Source of the DNA: Globodera rostochiensis
Lineage: Eukaryota; Nematoda; Chromadorea; Rhabditida; Heteroderidae
Direction: 5' to 3'
DNA length: 64,000 bases
Assembly (NCBI GenBank): GCA_018350325.1
Contig: JAEVLN010000005.1
Span: 4,500,393-4,564,392, forward strand
Below are positions 1 through 10,228 of this stretch, one piece after another (position 1 is the first letter of the stretch; every line of letters begins with the position of its first letter). The notes below the pieces were generated by a model that did not search any database, was not told the origin of the DNA, and saw only the letters and a list, made by a program, of their open reading frames with translations. A program made the translations under genes and the position numbers.

Positions 1-132
1 TTCGGCTTCACTTTTGTCCCACCAGCCTTCTCCGAATATTTCATCAAATGTTTTGAGTTCCAATTTTACGGATTCGGCTTTGTCCAGTGAATTTGTTGCG
101 ATTAATGCCACTAAAATCCAAAATTCTGCCAT
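1..132 (-). CDS. secreted multi-HTH family member, 5' end only (runs off window)
   Basis: Reading leftward from an ATG at 132, the sequence encodes a short hydrophobic N-terminus beginning MAEFWILVAL, followed by LDKAESVKLEL and the FDEIFGEGWWDK motif. This is the same start as the full copies elsewhere in the window. The frame is open to the window edge, so the repeats and HTH modules would lie outside. Whether the copy is intact cannot be judged. Confidence 0.75.
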   Translation of the reverse strand, partial: MAEFWILVALIATNSLDKAESVKLELKTFDEIFGEGWWDKSEAE

Positions 133-600
133 TTTATTTTGACAAAAAACTTCTGAATAAATGATGATTTATAGAAAATTCTTATTAAATTATAATAATT
201 TAAACTAGAGACCGGAAACTTTGAGCAAACAAATATTTGGCAAATGTTTTGGTTTTTTTGGTAAACGGATAATTATGTGGAAAAATATGTCAACAATTTT
301 TGTGATATTCTCTCAAAATTTTTCATATTTTTACAATATTAATAAATATTATTTAGCTTAGATAAAAAATTATTAAAAGTAATAAAAGACATCCCACTAT
401 TCAATGGGCATTTATTTGAATAAATCAATTCTTTAATAATTATCTCTTTGTAATCAATAATATTTCTGACGTTTCGTAATATGTATATGTTTCCGATATA
501 ATAATCATCTTTTCTAAAAATTAATTTTAAAATCCAAATCAAAAAAGTTATAAAAATAAAATGGGGCTTGGCTCGAGGGGCGGCAGGATCAAAGGGACTC
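133..600 (-). promoter_or_regulatory. 5' flank of the family copy at 1-132
   Basis: Contains the leader ending GCCAAAATAAAATG-like sequence next to the start codon. Further out are the blocks shared by other copies: the ATTAATAAATATT stretch, the GGGCATTTATT block and the CTGACGTTTCGTAA block. Homology fades near 560. Function as a promoter is inferred from position and conservation. Confidence 0.45.
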
Positions 601-1322
601 AAGAGGTTTTTGGGAAATTAAGCTTTGTAACACCACCATTAAGTTTAGGCTCGGTCGGCATCTTCAAAAAGAACCCGCACGGTTTCGGGATTTATGGCGG
701 GAAATTTTCTTAACAAATCTTGTTAATTTCTCGAAAATTCAAAAAGGTAAAAATTAGTTTTTGTTTTGGCTTAAAAGTTTTTTCTGAAAATTTTTTCCGT
801 ATTCGTGACGTTCCAAAATTCCATACTTGGATATCCGTCCGCGGATACCCGCCGGATATTCGCATTATTTAAAAAAAGAATTTTTCCAAAAAGATTTTCG
901 GTACTTTTTTAGAATTTTTAACATTTTTGTTTAAAAAAAGTCAAAATTTCGAAAATTCTACTTTACTGCAGGGAGGGGAGGGGGGGGGGGGGGGTCGGCA
1001 GTGCCAATAGACGCCAATATTTAAAGACTTACTTATGCTAAGAAAAATCGTCTAATTTTTAGATAATTGAGATTAACTCCTGATGACGCGTCATTTTTTT
1101 GTTTTATATTGAACACAATTTCTTCTTTTTCTTGGTTATCCCGATTAATTGCTTTCAATCTTTAGCTCTTTTTTTTATCTTCATTCAAAAAATTTCCTAT
1201 GCTTTGTATCAAAGCGGCCCCTCAGACCAACGGTTGGCCAAACACGTTTGTCTTCGGCCGCGATTCGGCTGCCATTCATGCCTTTGCACTAAACAATTGT
1301 TGTCGGTGAACAGTTGCATTGG
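601..1322. other. no gene seen
   Basis: AT-rich sequence with a G-run near 975-993 and short open frames that resemble nothing. A degenerate hairpin-like GGCAGTGCCAATAGACGCC near 997-1015 resembles the dispersed hairpin family described at 3859. Confidence 0.5.
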
Positions 1323-1324
1323 TA

Positions 1325-1769
1325 GGGAGCGAAAAATCAACCTTTTGTTAAGGGCAAAAGTTGAAATAAATAATATCAACATTGACTTTGATATTTATTA
1401 AAATCAACATACATTACGCCAACAAAGTAAATATCAACATTTTTAAACGAACGTTCTTTATTTTGCGTGGTTAGACTTCGAGGGCAGAGAAAAAAGGAAG
1501 AACAAAATTCAAATGAGATGAGTTTAAATCAACGTTGTCATTACGCCAACAATGTAAATATCAATGTTTTTAAACTCATCATTTGAATTATGTTCTTCAT
1601 TTTTTCTCTGCCCTCAAAGTCTACCACGCAAAATAAAGACCGTTCGTTTAAAAATGTTGATATTTACGTCGTTGGCGTAATGTATGTTGATTTTAATAAA
1701 TATCAACGTCAATGTTGATATTATTTATTTCAACTTTTGCCTTTAACAAAATGTTGATATTTCGCTCCC
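1325..1769. mobile_element. foldback MITE with about 200-bp inverted arms and TA target site
   Basis: The left end GGGAGCGAAAAATCAAC and right end ATATTTCGCTCCC are inverted copies. The inversion continues inward for roughly 200 bases per arm, including paired blocks such as TTTTGCGTGGT and GGGCAGAGAAAAAA, leaving only a short centre. Flanking TA dinucleotides at 1323-1324 and 1770-1771 fit a TA target-site duplication as in Tc1/mariner-type insertions. There is no coding capacity. The superfamily is inferred from the TA only. Confidence 0.8.
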
Positions 1770-1799
1770 TAATTGCAGGTGGCGATAGGAGAGGGTGAG

Positions 1800-2060
1800 A
1801 GCAAGAGAGAGAAAGAGAGAGAGAGACCGAATGATACTAGTTAAATGATCGCCGGAATTTTGAATTTGAATGGTCAATTTTATACAAATGCAAATGGTTA
1901 TTTGGGGGGGGGGGGTCAAAAGGTGGGGGGCGAATGGTGTGAATGCTCCATCAATGGATTTTTGATTCATTTACTACTCAACTTTCATTCATTCATCTTA
2001 TTTCCTTTCCTTTAAATTTATTCTCAAAGTTTTTTCAATTCCGTCCAAAGTCAATTTTAA
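1800..2060. other. AG-rich tract and AT-rich flank, no gene seen
   Basis: A GAGAGAGA purine tract (about 1796-1827) and a G-run (about 1902-1913) are followed by T-rich sequence leading to the small open frame at 2069. Confidence 0.4.
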
Positions 2061-2068
2061 TTCAGAAA

Positions 2069-2194
2069 ATGGAAAATCCAATTTGGGAATTCAAATCGTC
2101 CGGACAATGTGCGTTTCCGTGTAGTCCGCCAAAAAGTTTGCTTCACACCGATCCACTATACAGCTCCGGATATTTGTATTCCCCCGGGCGTTAA
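2069..2194 (+). CDS. possible short gene or first exon, unknown product
   Basis: An ATG directly follows a TTAATTCAG acceptor-like site (AG at 2064-2065). It opens a 41-codon frame beginning MENPIWEF and rich in S, P, G and Y. Base composition is richer in GC than its surroundings. A CGTTAAT donor-like site near 2187 and a TTTCCTTTAG acceptor near 2300 could extend it by a short second exon. Alternatively, a hydrophobic run (VFISLLMVLLGGIAIGLLL) around 2238-2294 in another frame could be a membrane segment of the same product. No family is recognised and this may be chance. Confidence 0.25.
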   Translation: MENPIWEFKSSGQCAFPCSPPKSLLHTDPLYSSGYLYSPGR

Positions 2195-2199
2195 TCCGA

Positions 2200-2475
2200 A
2201 TAATTTCTGGCATTAATTGACCCTTACCGAAAAAACTGTCTTTATTTCTCTTCTTATGGTCTTGTTGGGTGGGATTGCCATTGGGCTTCTTCTTTCCTTT
2301 AGTTGGTGCTTGTTCTGAAAGGTTTCGCCGTGATTATTGAGGAAGAGCGGAGGTAGAACAGCGGCGAGTCCCCGGGGGGGGGGCGATGAGGAAAAGCCCC
2401 GCCCACAAGCACAAAATAGAATGAGAGTGAAGAGAGGGTAAAATAATGGTTAAATGCAACAATTGTTCGTCAGGT
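2200..2475. other. no certain gene
   Basis: Contains the hydrophobic open segment mentioned for 2069-2194 and a G-run near 2371. Nothing else is recognised. Confidence 0.35.
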
Positions 2476-2479
2476 TTAA

Positions 2480-2850
2480 CAACTAACAATGAAAGATTTA
2501 AAATTTATGACAATTTTTTTCCAAATCGTAAACTGCCAAAATCATTTTTTCCAATCCATTTGCCATTTAAATATTCCCCGAATTCGAGTGCCCAATTTTC
2601 TGAACATTTGCCGCGGCATTCCCTTCAACAGAATGTCCATTGACAGATTGAAATTGGCATATAATCATATTCTTTAATAATTATTTATCCACTCGTAATC
2701 AATAATATTCTGCCATTTCGTCAATATGTTTCCGATAATCATCATTTTATAAAAATTGATTTGTGAATAGCCAAATAAAAAATATTAAAATAATTTTTAA
2801 TTAATGGTACTGGAGGAAAACGACATTTCGCCACAGCGCCCTATTAGTTT
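2480..2850 (-). pseudogene. collapsed multi-HTH family unit: both ends, no gene body
   Basis: On the minus strand the 3' flank and the last codons of exon 2 (the CCGCGGCAAATGTTCAG region, about 2560-2640) run straight into the distal 5' flank (CTGACATTTCGTAAATATG-like block, then the block ending CCAGTACCATTAAT). Exon 1, the intron and most of exon 2 are missing. It therefore looks like an internal-deletion derivative of the duplicated unit rather than a decayed gene. Confidence 0.7.
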
Positions 2851-2859
2851 TAACTTTGA

Positions 2860-3205
2860 AGCAAAAAAACGACTTTTTAAAAAAATTTTCGTTTCGTTTT
2901 ATTTCGTGTTTCGTTACTTTTTAGGCTTTTCATGTTTCGTTTCGTAGAATTTTAGCCGTTTTGTTTTGTTTGTATTTCGTTAAAAATTGGAAAAAAAATT
3001 TTCATTTCGTCTGAAAATAATTGAAGTTTTGATGATCATCTCTGGGTGGGGAAGATCAGCGCGGGCCACACCGGTGTGAGTGTGGATTTGTAGCCAAGTG
3101 CTTGGGTTTCTGGGAAGCCGATAATTTCGAGGCGAGCTGTTCCGGCTGTACGTATCGTTTCTGCCTGGCATTCTGAGTCGAAATTAGTCGTGTGACGAGA
3201 TTTTT
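2860..3205. other. no gene seen
   Basis: Repeated TTTCGTTTCG and TTTCGTT motifs (about 2885-2985) form a low-complexity stretch. The remainder resembles nothing identifiable. Confidence 0.4.
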
Positions 3206-3858
3206 AGTAGAGACCGGCCAGAAGGGTCGGTCGGTACTTTTCGGTAAAGTACCGAAAAAGTACCGGTACCGAAAAGTACCGAAAAAAATTGTCGGTACTT
3301 TTTCGGTTTTCGGTACCAAAATTTTTTATAATTAATTTTCAACAAAAAATAGTTTATCTTGGAAATCTGGCTTTCTTATATTTATAATTGAGTATTGGGA
3401 GATTGCGGTTCAAAAAAATCAGCATTTCGACCTGTTCCTGCTCTGTGGCAAGAAAGCTTAGGCCCCGAGACCGAGACCGACAAAAATTTTTCATCCCAAG
3501 CCTAACTCTTCGGCGAAAGTCGGAGAGCTTAGAGTCAAAGGCCGATTCTGTAGAGAATTTAGTGTGCTATTCACCCCTTATGACGGTTTTTTGCAGAAAA
3601 TTTTTTCCAAGCCCTCAGGGATTTTTATCCAAAATGAGCCCCATTTTCAGTGCGTTTTGGGGTTTCCGGATCTCTATGAAGGAGGTGTCGGATCAAGTTA
3701 GTGCAGTCACCTTTTTTGATTAGTATCCAAAGTTATGTAACCGTACCGAAAAAAAAGTTGAATGCGTTAAATACCGAGAATATTTTTAAGGTTTTCAAAA
3801 AACGCATAAACTTTTTTCCGGTACTGTATTTGTCAATGAATTTTCAAAAATTCACGTC

Positions 3859-3880
3859 GGCGGTGCCAATAGGCGCCGCC
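3859..3880. repeat. dispersed GC-rich hairpin, copy 1
   Basis: Arms GGCGGTGCC and GGCGCCGCC flank an AATA loop. It is followed by GAGAAAAATT and, a little further, by TTTTTGACTCAATTTG, as at other copies. Confidence 0.6.
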
Positions 3881-4349
3881 GAGAAAAATTCAAATTTTTG
3901 ACTCAATTTGTTAAGAGATTTTCAACCAAAATTTTAAAAATACGGTATTTTTGGGAATGGAGGAATCAAAACCGAGAAATTCTCGGTTCGAGACCGAGAC
4001 TCTCGAACAGCTCTAGCCGAAGGCGTCGCCGAGAGAACAAAATGAAAATTCTTACGATTTTATTAAGAAAACTTGTCCAATTTCGATAACTAAAATGGTG
4101 AGAAAAAGTAATTCTTTATGTAAATCTTAGAGGTTTTGAATCAATTAAAATTTTTGAAAATTAATTTGCTAGTAACTTCTTCAAAAAAAATTGATAAATT
4201 ACCTTCAATTTAATAATCTTAAATACATAAAAAATATTGTTTTTCTTTGCCATGAAGTTAATTAAAAGACTCAAAAAACTATTTACACATTCGGGGTTTA
4301 AACCCCAGGCACCACATCACTCACCAGCAGGGCATTCAATAAAAAAAAT

Positions 4350-4432
4350 AAAAAGGGAATTTGACTCGAGGACTCGAACCTCAGACAATAAGGTCTTTTG
4401 GTCAACATTTTAACCACTGAGCCACGTAATAT
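4350..4432 (-). other. tRNA-like SINE head, degenerate
   Basis: On the minus strand a box-A-like TGGCTCAGTGG is followed about 40 bases later by a box-B match GGTTCGAGTCC with a pairing T-arm (GAGG and CCTC). No matching acceptor stem is seen. This suggests a tRNA-derived SINE promoter rather than a working tRNA gene. Confidence 0.4.
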
Positions 4433-4935
4433 TGTGAATAACGGTTAAAAAATTCAAATATATTACCAATTTTTCCATTCGGTACTTTTTTCGGTACTCA
4501 AATTTTGTTCGGTCGGTACCTTCGGTACTCAGATTTTTTCGGTCGGTACTTTTCGGTAAAGTACCGAAAACGTACCGGTACCGAAAACCATCGGTACTTT
4601 CCAAAAAGGTTCGGTCGGTACTTTTCGGGAAAGTACCGATGCCTGAGTACCGAAAAGTACCGAAAACGCGTCGGTACTTTCCCGTACCGTCCGATCTCTA
4701 ATTTTTAGGTACTAAAAAGTGGCAATAAGTGTGTGGGCCAACAAAATTTTTCGCGATATTTATTAATCAAAATGTCCGTCCATCTTGTAGGCTAAAATTA
4801 CCAATGAGTAGCAGCCAAAAACAAGTACTTAATAAATGAACACATCAGAGCTAATTGTCCAAATTTGGCATTTAATTGGGTATCACATTATTTGCAACTC
4901 CAAGAGAATCCGCCGTAAAATTGAGGAAAACCTAT

Positions 4936-5178
4936 GAAACCCAGTGTCTACACCTGTGGCGAAAATGTCAGCAGAAGCGGAAAATGTCACTTTTCCTCCA
5001 GGGCAAATTTTAAATTATTTTAAAATATTTTTTATTTGGCTAATCATAATCAATCGCCATCCGTTTTTTTTAATCACAAATATGATAAAAAAAAAATTAT
5101 AAAAAACTGTTTCTAACTTATTTGTTTATGCAACAAATCGACTAAATTTTCTTTTTGAACAGACAAAACTCCAAAAAA
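4936..5178 (+). repeat. 5'-flank cassette of the multi-HTH family, no gene attached
   Basis: Begins near CTGTGGCGAAAATGTC and runs through CCTCCAGGGC and TTTGGCTAATCATAATC, the distal block found upstream of family genes at 11.1, 31.0 and 51.3 kb. No start codon of the family follows, so it is a stranded fragment. Confidence 0.55.
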
Positions 5179-5365
5179 ACTCGCTAATTACTCGTGGTAA
5201 TTAAAGACCGTAAATCAGCTATAAGGACAGATGACACCCCTAATTTATAGTCTCACTAAATAGTATCTTACAAATTAAATTAAACATTTTCTGAATGGAA
5301 ACTTTTGGATTTCAGAAAATTCCGGACATTTTTTCCCCGGAGGCATTATGTGCTAAAAAAAGCCC
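5179..5365 (+). repeat. left part of a segment duplicated at 51050-51245
   Basis: The stretch from CTCGCTAATTACTCGTGG to GCTAAAAAAAGCCC is nearly the same as 51049-51245. The match stops exactly where the LTR element begins and resumes at 11039. This identifies the 51-kb copy as the unoccupied version of the insertion site. Confidence 0.85.
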
Positions 5366-6175
5366 TGTCGGATTTAGTCGTAAAATCCGAAAAATCGAAA
5401 GTTTCGATTTAACCCCAATTTTTGGCCCAATTTCCCTTGTTTGCACAAATGTGCACATTTTGATAAGAGAGGCAAATTGTTCGTAAGTCACCCCATTTTT
5501 GCCCATTTTCGCTCTTATCTTCCCCAACTGATCAAATATGTCAGTCAATTTCTGCTCACCCGACCTTCTTGTAAACAATTTTGGCCCCTTTATAAGCCCG
5601 CTGCTCTTCACCACAAATCAGTTCAGTCTCATTCATTGACCACATTCAAGGCATTCAGCCGCTCATAAGCAATTTCACTCTCGACCTTCCTATACCCCTC
5701 CCCTCACTCTGCACAACCCAACAATCCACACATTTGCCAATCGATATCCGTCAGTCCAAATCCATTTATCTCATTTGGCCAACTCATCCAAAATCCATAT
5801 CACACATTTCAAATCCAATCATTGTCTGGCCAAAGCCGCAAATTCAACCATCACTCATTTCTGGGGATTCGGGGGTCATCAATTTCCTGTTTTTCCATTG
5901 CATCCAACTGTCCAATTGAGCATTCACCATTGTTCCACCCTAGTCAATTGTGTGGTCACCTCAATCCTAGGTGATCATATTTATTTTCCACATTTCATGT
6001 AAATGTGGGGTTTAATTACCCAAGTTTGAGCTGATAAATCGTGCGAAATCTTGGCGTTTTTTATTCCTACAATTGGCCCAAATCCCTACCACTTCCTCCG
6101 GCCCACCAAAGCACTACCGTGTGCGAATCTTGGAGGAACTCCATCTCAATCAACCGAGAGGAGGGAGTTCCGACA
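5366..6175 (+). repeat. 5' LTR
   Basis: 810 bp, TG...CA ends. TATAAG near 5592-5597 is a candidate TATA box and TTCAGTCTCATTCA about 30 bases downstream a candidate initiator. Short open frames inside it recur unchanged in the other LTR and are not genes. Confidence 0.9.
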
Positions 6176-6176
6176 G

Positions 6177-6195
6177 TGGCGACCCTGGCAGGGAC
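6177..6195 (+). promoter_or_regulatory. primer-binding site
   Basis: TGGCGACCCTGGCAGGGAC starts one base after the LTR. TGG is the complement of a tRNA CCA tail, and the rest could pair with the acceptor and T-arm of a tRNA ending GTCGCCA. An arginine tRNA is a possibility, not established. Confidence 0.65.
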
Positions 6196-6242
6196 ATTGG
6201 AAAACAACAACCTGCAAACTCCGAACGTCTTCAACTAGGTGG

Positions 6243-6273
6243 CTTTGATTTTCTTTTGGGGGGAAAATCAAAG
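6243..6273 (+). other. 11-bp perfect hairpin in the retrotransposon leader
   Basis: CTTTGATTTTC (6243-6253) pairs with GAAAATCAAAG (6263-6273) around a TTTTGGGGG loop. It lies about 70 bases past the 5' LTR, where packaging or dimerisation signals sit in retroelements. That role is inferred. Confidence 0.65.
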
Positions 6274-6286
6274 AATTCGTTGAGTG

Positions 6287-6569
6287 TCGACTCTCCGTGG
6301 TCGAGCTTAACCGAATCAATCAAAAGGGGTTGGCAAAGTGGTTAAAAAAGGTTGGACTAGGCTCTCTCCGTGGTGCCAGTTTAACTAGGGGTGGTGTACT
6401 GTTCGCTCTTCGTGGCGAAGGTATATCAAATTTGGGAAAAATTCGTGCTTTCCGAGTGTACTATCTGATCTTCGTGTCAGAAGTACATTTCAGCGGTTGT
6501 ACTGTCTGATCTCCGTGTCAGAGGTACATCTCTCAGTCATTGGTTGTACTGCTCGAACTCCGTGTCAGC
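6287..6569 (+). other. array of hairpins sharing the loop TCTYCGTG
   Basis: Each unit has a 5-bp stem around an 8-nt loop. Loops lie at 6292-6299, 6365-6372, 6407-6414, 6469-6476 and 6510-6517, with a degenerate ACTCCGTG at 6557-6564. Stems differ but pair: TCGAC with GTCGA, GGCTC with GTGCC (one mismatch), TTCGC with GCGAA, and TCTGA with TCAGA twice. Units 3-5 have an outer GTAC helix. The loop is constant while paired arms change together, which is what a selected RNA structure looks like. Confidence 0.7.
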
Positions 6570-6679
6570 TCAGCATTGCACCAGCATCGTTCACGCCGAA
6601 CAACTCAATCAATCAACGGCAATAAAGCGGCTGAACAAAAGCACGAACAAGCAACACAAAGCAAGTCTGCAACAACAAA

Positions 6680-6812
6680 TTCAAGCAGCACATCAAGGGC
6701 CAAACCGGCAACGACGCCAATCAAGCCTTTGACAACGAGTTCAAGCAGCACATCAAGGGCCAAACCGGCAACGACGCCAATCAAACCTTGGACAACGAGT
6801 CCAAGCAGCACA
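6680..6812 (+). repeat. 60-bp direct repeat in retrotransposon leader
   Basis: A 60-base unit containing AAGCAGCACATCAAGGGCC occurs at 6680 and 6740, with a partial third copy from 6800. One frame stays open through it (a T/S/A/K/P-rich 94-codon frame from 6540), but that frame does not join Gag and is not called as a gene. Confidence 0.7.
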
Positions 6813-6937
6813 ACAAGTGCTTAAAGCTGCACCGACGCCAAACAAGCTCTTGAACAACAAGTTCAAGGAGTACAACGAACAGCTCTTGAACATCAAGTTC
6901 AAGCAGTACAGCAAGCAACACAACCAGCAACACAACA

Positions 6938-9913
6938 ATGTCGGGGCCAATCCAGCAAAAATTAGGAGCGGCACTCAAGGTTCTGACTCGCGCACGCACA
7001 GCGGCCGAATTGAAACTCCTGGCCGACAACAACGCATCAAATCTCGAGAACGCGCTCAGGTTCGAGACACAGCTCGAAAAGGCACAACAAGAGGCAAAGA
7101 ACTTGGAGATCTTTATGGACGACATACGCGAAGCGTCCAGTGCATGGGCCGACCTGCTCCGCAAACTACAAGCAGCAGACAGAGAAACTGGAGACGCCGA
7201 ATTCAGCGCGTTCAACAAGAAAGAAAAAATAAACGACAAGACAGAAGAAGCATCAACAAAACTCCAGGACTTGCGCGACCTCATCGGCACACTCACGGTC
7301 CAAGCCCGGCTTTACCGCAGCAGAGCGGATAAAGGAGAGCGAGATGCTCAAGCAGCACATGCACAGGCATTGCAGCATAACTCAGCGGCACCAACGCGCA
7401 ACAACGCGCCGGCTTTCACAGCACCTCTTTATCAATTCCAGCCAATTCAACTGGAACGTTTTTCCGGCCAGAAGCGTCAATGGCCGGAGTTTTATGAGTC
7501 GTTCAAATCGGCAATCGGAAGTCAGCCGATCAGCAAAGCCGAAAAATTCAATCTCCTGCGCAACATGCTTGGAGGAGAAGCCCGGCAACTCGTCTCCGGC
7601 TTCAGGCTGGAAGACCAGAACTACGACGTCGTACTTCAGTTGCTAAAAGACACATACGGCGCACCGGAAGAGCACATCAGAGCTCTGCACTTCGAACTGG
7701 CCAATCTCAAGGCCTGCAAAAGTCTTCGCGACACACAGGAATTCCTGCTCCAGCTCGAACGACTCACGCGCGAACTCAACAATGCTGGAGAGGACTTCGA
7801 AGGTCCGCCAACCTTTCTCATGCTGGAAAAGAAGCTGACGCCAGCATTCCTCCGGACAATACTCAACAAAAAAGGGGAGGATCCTGCGCAGTGGAACACC
7901 ACTAAGTTCCGCAACGTACTCAACGAAGCAGTCCGAAAGGAAACACAAATTCAAGAAGTAATGAGAGAGTACGGCCATCAGCAATCTGCGCAAACACACA
8001 ATCAATCAACGCACGCCCAACCGCATGTGGCACACAACGAAGCAGCAACAAGCAGAAGCTACAATCCAGTTCCGACACAAAGGGAACACACATTCGAGGC
8101 ATACAGACGTCACGACCAAGCCCCGGAACAACCGGATCGCACCTTTGTCTCCGCAACGGTCGATGAGACACGGCAATGGCACAGCGAAATGCTACCGCAA
8201 CGCAAGCACCAAACGATAGGGCAACAGGCGCCCAACAAACAGCAACTCCGCGCATCGGAGCGCTCACAGAACTCAAGCCCGCAAGAGACAGGGAACAATC
8301 AGAGGGAACCGCCCTGTCCCTGCATCTTCTGCGGAAGCAATCATTGGCACGAAGAATGCCAACAATTCAGCACACTTCAGCAACGGCTCGGCATCATTCG
8401 AGAGAAACAATTGTGTTTCAAATGCCTGAAGCCAAATCATCGCGCATACGCCTGTTCACGTCCAAACAAGTGCTACAGATGCAAACGACGTCATCCTACA
8501 TCGCTTTGTAGAGATGGACTCAACGAGTCAGCGCAAGACACAACGGCAACAAACGAGCGCAACAATTACAACCAAGGACCAACTCAATTTGCCACCGCAG
8601 CGATAGATCCAGTCAACTTCAAACGAGGATCCAAATCCTCCAACGGCATCAAAGCAACAGTTATGCCGCAACAATGCAACGCAATCAGGGGCAACCAAAC
8701 AAAAGCCCTACTCATGACAACAACGTCAACAATCTTCAATCCAGCGCAACCGCATCGCAACATGGCGGCAACGGTGTTTATCGACCCAGGAAGCCATCGA
8801 TCATTCATCACAAAAAGGGCAGCCAAACAACTGAACCTACCCGTAGCCCACACGGAAGAATGCCACTTAACCAGCTTCGGCGCTCGAAAGCCAAAGAAGT
8901 ACATCAGCGATCTGGTTAAGATCGGAATTCAATGCGCAGGGGGGAAACGACTCATCTTCAATCTTAACGCGCTACAGTTTCTGGTGAACGACATGCCAGT
9001 AATCGACTTGAACCGATTGGGCAAAACACAGCTACAACGCACAAAGCTGTCGCCACCGCATAGCGAAAAACAACCCGACATCATGCTAGGCATGGATGTC
9101 TGGCACGAACTCAACGTTCACCCAATCGAACGCCTACCCAGCGGCTTCATGCTATGCAATTCAACAATCGGCAAAATCCTCAGCGGATCTGGACGAGTCG
9201 AACTGACTCAAGTCTCCAACGTCACGTTTGTTGGCCCAGTACAGGAACAAACCACAACTACACCAAAAAGGCACCCAGCAAAAAGCCAATCGCAAAGCAG
9301 CCCGCCAAAGAAAAGGCACAGTCAAACTTCTGGTCAGAAGAAGAACAAGAAGAAGCAGCCTCAAGTTCGACCGGATTCGAACTCAAACACCACCAACGTT
9401 GATCCAAACACCACGGTGCAAGGAGTTCAGACAAGCCGACAAGAAAAAGAGAGAGCACTTCTCAAACAGCATCAACGGAACAAGCTGTTGACAAACACAG
9501 CTCGGCTGCGCACAAATGCAACTCATCCAGCTGCACCTCAAGCAAAGAAAGCACCGATCATTGACCTCACGTCAGACATCAACAGCAATGAAGACAAATC
9601 AAATTCATCCGACGTGGAAGTCATCGAGAAAAGCCAACCAATCACGCCGAATCGGAAGCAAGCAACATTGCAATCGAAGTCAACAAGACGAAGCGCACCT
9701 TACGTCAAACAGACTCTTGGCAAGCTTATGCTCATCAGCATAATTGGACTGATAGCCATGCATCCGATCGCAGTGGTACAACTCGCACATCCGACTCAAG
9801 TACAATCAACAATCGAAACGACGGCCGATTGGACATCAACCACAGCACGAGCATGGAACACGCCTCCAACAACGAATGGCCTCAATCAACGACAAGGCCA
9901 TGGCCAACGTTAA
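6938..9913 (+). CDS. BEL/Pao-type Gag-protease polyprotein with hydrophobic C-terminal tail
   Basis: One frame of 991 codons. Residues about 1-130 form a charged, helical, coiled-coil-like start. About 165-350 match DUF1759-type Pao Gag ([20 protein letters not shown] and following). About 465-535 hold cysteine/histidine knuckles ([13 protein letters not shown] and [14 protein letters not shown]). About 610-760 are a DUF1758-like aspartic protease with the unusual active-site triplet written DPGS ([10 protein letters not shown]). After about 770 the protein is basic and S/T/Q-rich. It then carries two acidic-hydrophobic motifs (PIIDLTSD and DVEVIE) and a hydrophobic run ([12 protein letters not shown]), followed by a stop. 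Polymerase domains are missing. The tail may be the 3' remnant of a longer pol/env region joined by an internal deletion. The ATG at 6938 is the first in frame. Confidence 0.85.
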   Translation: MSGPIQQKLGAALKVLTRARTAAELKLLADNNASNLENALRFETQLEKAQQEAKNLEIFMDDIREASSAWADLLRKLQAADRETGDAEFSAFNKKEKINDKTEEASTKLQDLRDLIGTLTVQARLYRSRADKGERDAQAAHAQALQHNSAAPTRNNAPAFTAPLYQFQPIQLERFSGQKRQWPEFYESFKSAIGSQPISKAEKFNLLRNMLGGEARQLVSGFRLEDQNYDVVLQLLKDTYGAPEEHIRALHFELANLKACKSLRDTQEFLLQLERLTRELNNAGEDFEGPPTFLMLEKKLTPAFLRTILNKKGEDPAQWNTTKFRNVLNEAVRKETQIQEVMREYGHQQSAQTHNQSTHAQPHVAHNEAATSRSYNPVPTQREHTFEAYRRHDQAPEQPDRTFVSATVDETRQWHSEMLPQRKHQTIGQQAPNKQQLRASERSQNSSPQETGNNQREPPCPCIFCGSNHWHEECQQFSTLQQRLGIIREKQLCFKCLKPNHRAYACSRPNKCYRCKRRHPTSLCRDGLNESAQDTTATNERNNYNQGPTQFATAAIDPVNFKRGSKSSNGIKATVMPQQCNAIRGNQTKALLMTTTSTIFNPAQPHRNMAATVFIDPGSHRSFITKRAAKQLNLPVAHTEECHLTSFGARKPKKYISDLVKIGIQCAGGKRLIFNLNALQFLVNDMPVIDLNRLGKTQLQRTKLSPPHSEKQPDIMLGMDVWHELNVHPIERLPSGFMLCNSTIGKILSGSGRVELTQVSNVTFVGPVQEQTTTTPKRHPAKSQSQSSPPKKRHSQTSGQKKNKKKQPQVRPDSNSNTTNVDPNTTVQGVQTSRQEKERALLKQHQRNKLLTNTARLRTNATHPAAPQAKKAPIIDLTSDINSNEDKSNSSDVEVIEKSQPITPNRKQATLQSKSTRRSAPYVKQTLGKLMLISIIGLIAMHPIAVVQLAHPTQVQSTIETTADWTSTTARAWNTPPTTNGLNQRQGHGQR

Positions 9914-10228
9914 CAGTGCCAACGAATCTACACGTGGACGGCCACAGCTGTAAAACCTACAACGACAAAAAGGAAACAGCGCGGCACGACAAACCACACA
10001 GCGCCAATCAGCAAATTCCCTTCCGCCGCAGGTTGGGATTCGACAACAGCAGCAACCGCCAATGGCAACTCGACAACGACACCGACGCAAAAGCAATATG
10101 CGGCTCTGGTGCCCGGCCTGTTCGCCTACCTACGACGACGGACAGACGTGCCCGATCAAAAAGAAAGGAAGGATGAGCCCAATCTACGGATGAGCCCAAT
10201 CTACGGATGAGCGCGTCGCCGTCGGGAA
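9914..10228 (+). other. residual internal region of the LTR element
   Basis: No long frame continues. A 17-bp unit GATGAGCCCAATCTACG is tandemly doubled near 10173-10206. AAAAGAAAGGAAGGATGAG (about 10158-10176) and the short GTCGGGAA against the LTR are the only purine-rich tracts that could prime plus-strand synthesis. Confidence 0.5.

Larger units (their letters stand above)
3208..4700. mobile_element. GTACCG-rich element with TAGAGAYCGG ends, carrying other DNA inside
   Basis: The left end TAGAGACCGGCC and right end CCGATCTCTA are inverted. Both are followed inward by dense copies of CGGTACTTTTCGGTAC-type palindromes (3225-3315 and 4480-4690). The middle, about 3320-4470, is unrelated AT-rich sequence with a dispersed GC hairpin (3859) and a tRNA-like head (about 4350-4432). 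A 180-bp compact relative lies in reverse at 24624-24803, so the middle is either a nested insertion or part of a longer parent. Confidence 0.6.

Noticed and set aside
5441..6345. Small frames in the 5' LTR and again in the 3' LTR
   Set aside because: Identical because the LTRs are identical. No recognisable domains.
6540..7332. Frames overlapping the retrotransposon leader and Gag start (TTSSSSTSRAKPATT and HNQQHNNVG types)
   Set aside because: The first comes from a 60-bp repeat, the second is an off-frame shadow of Gag.
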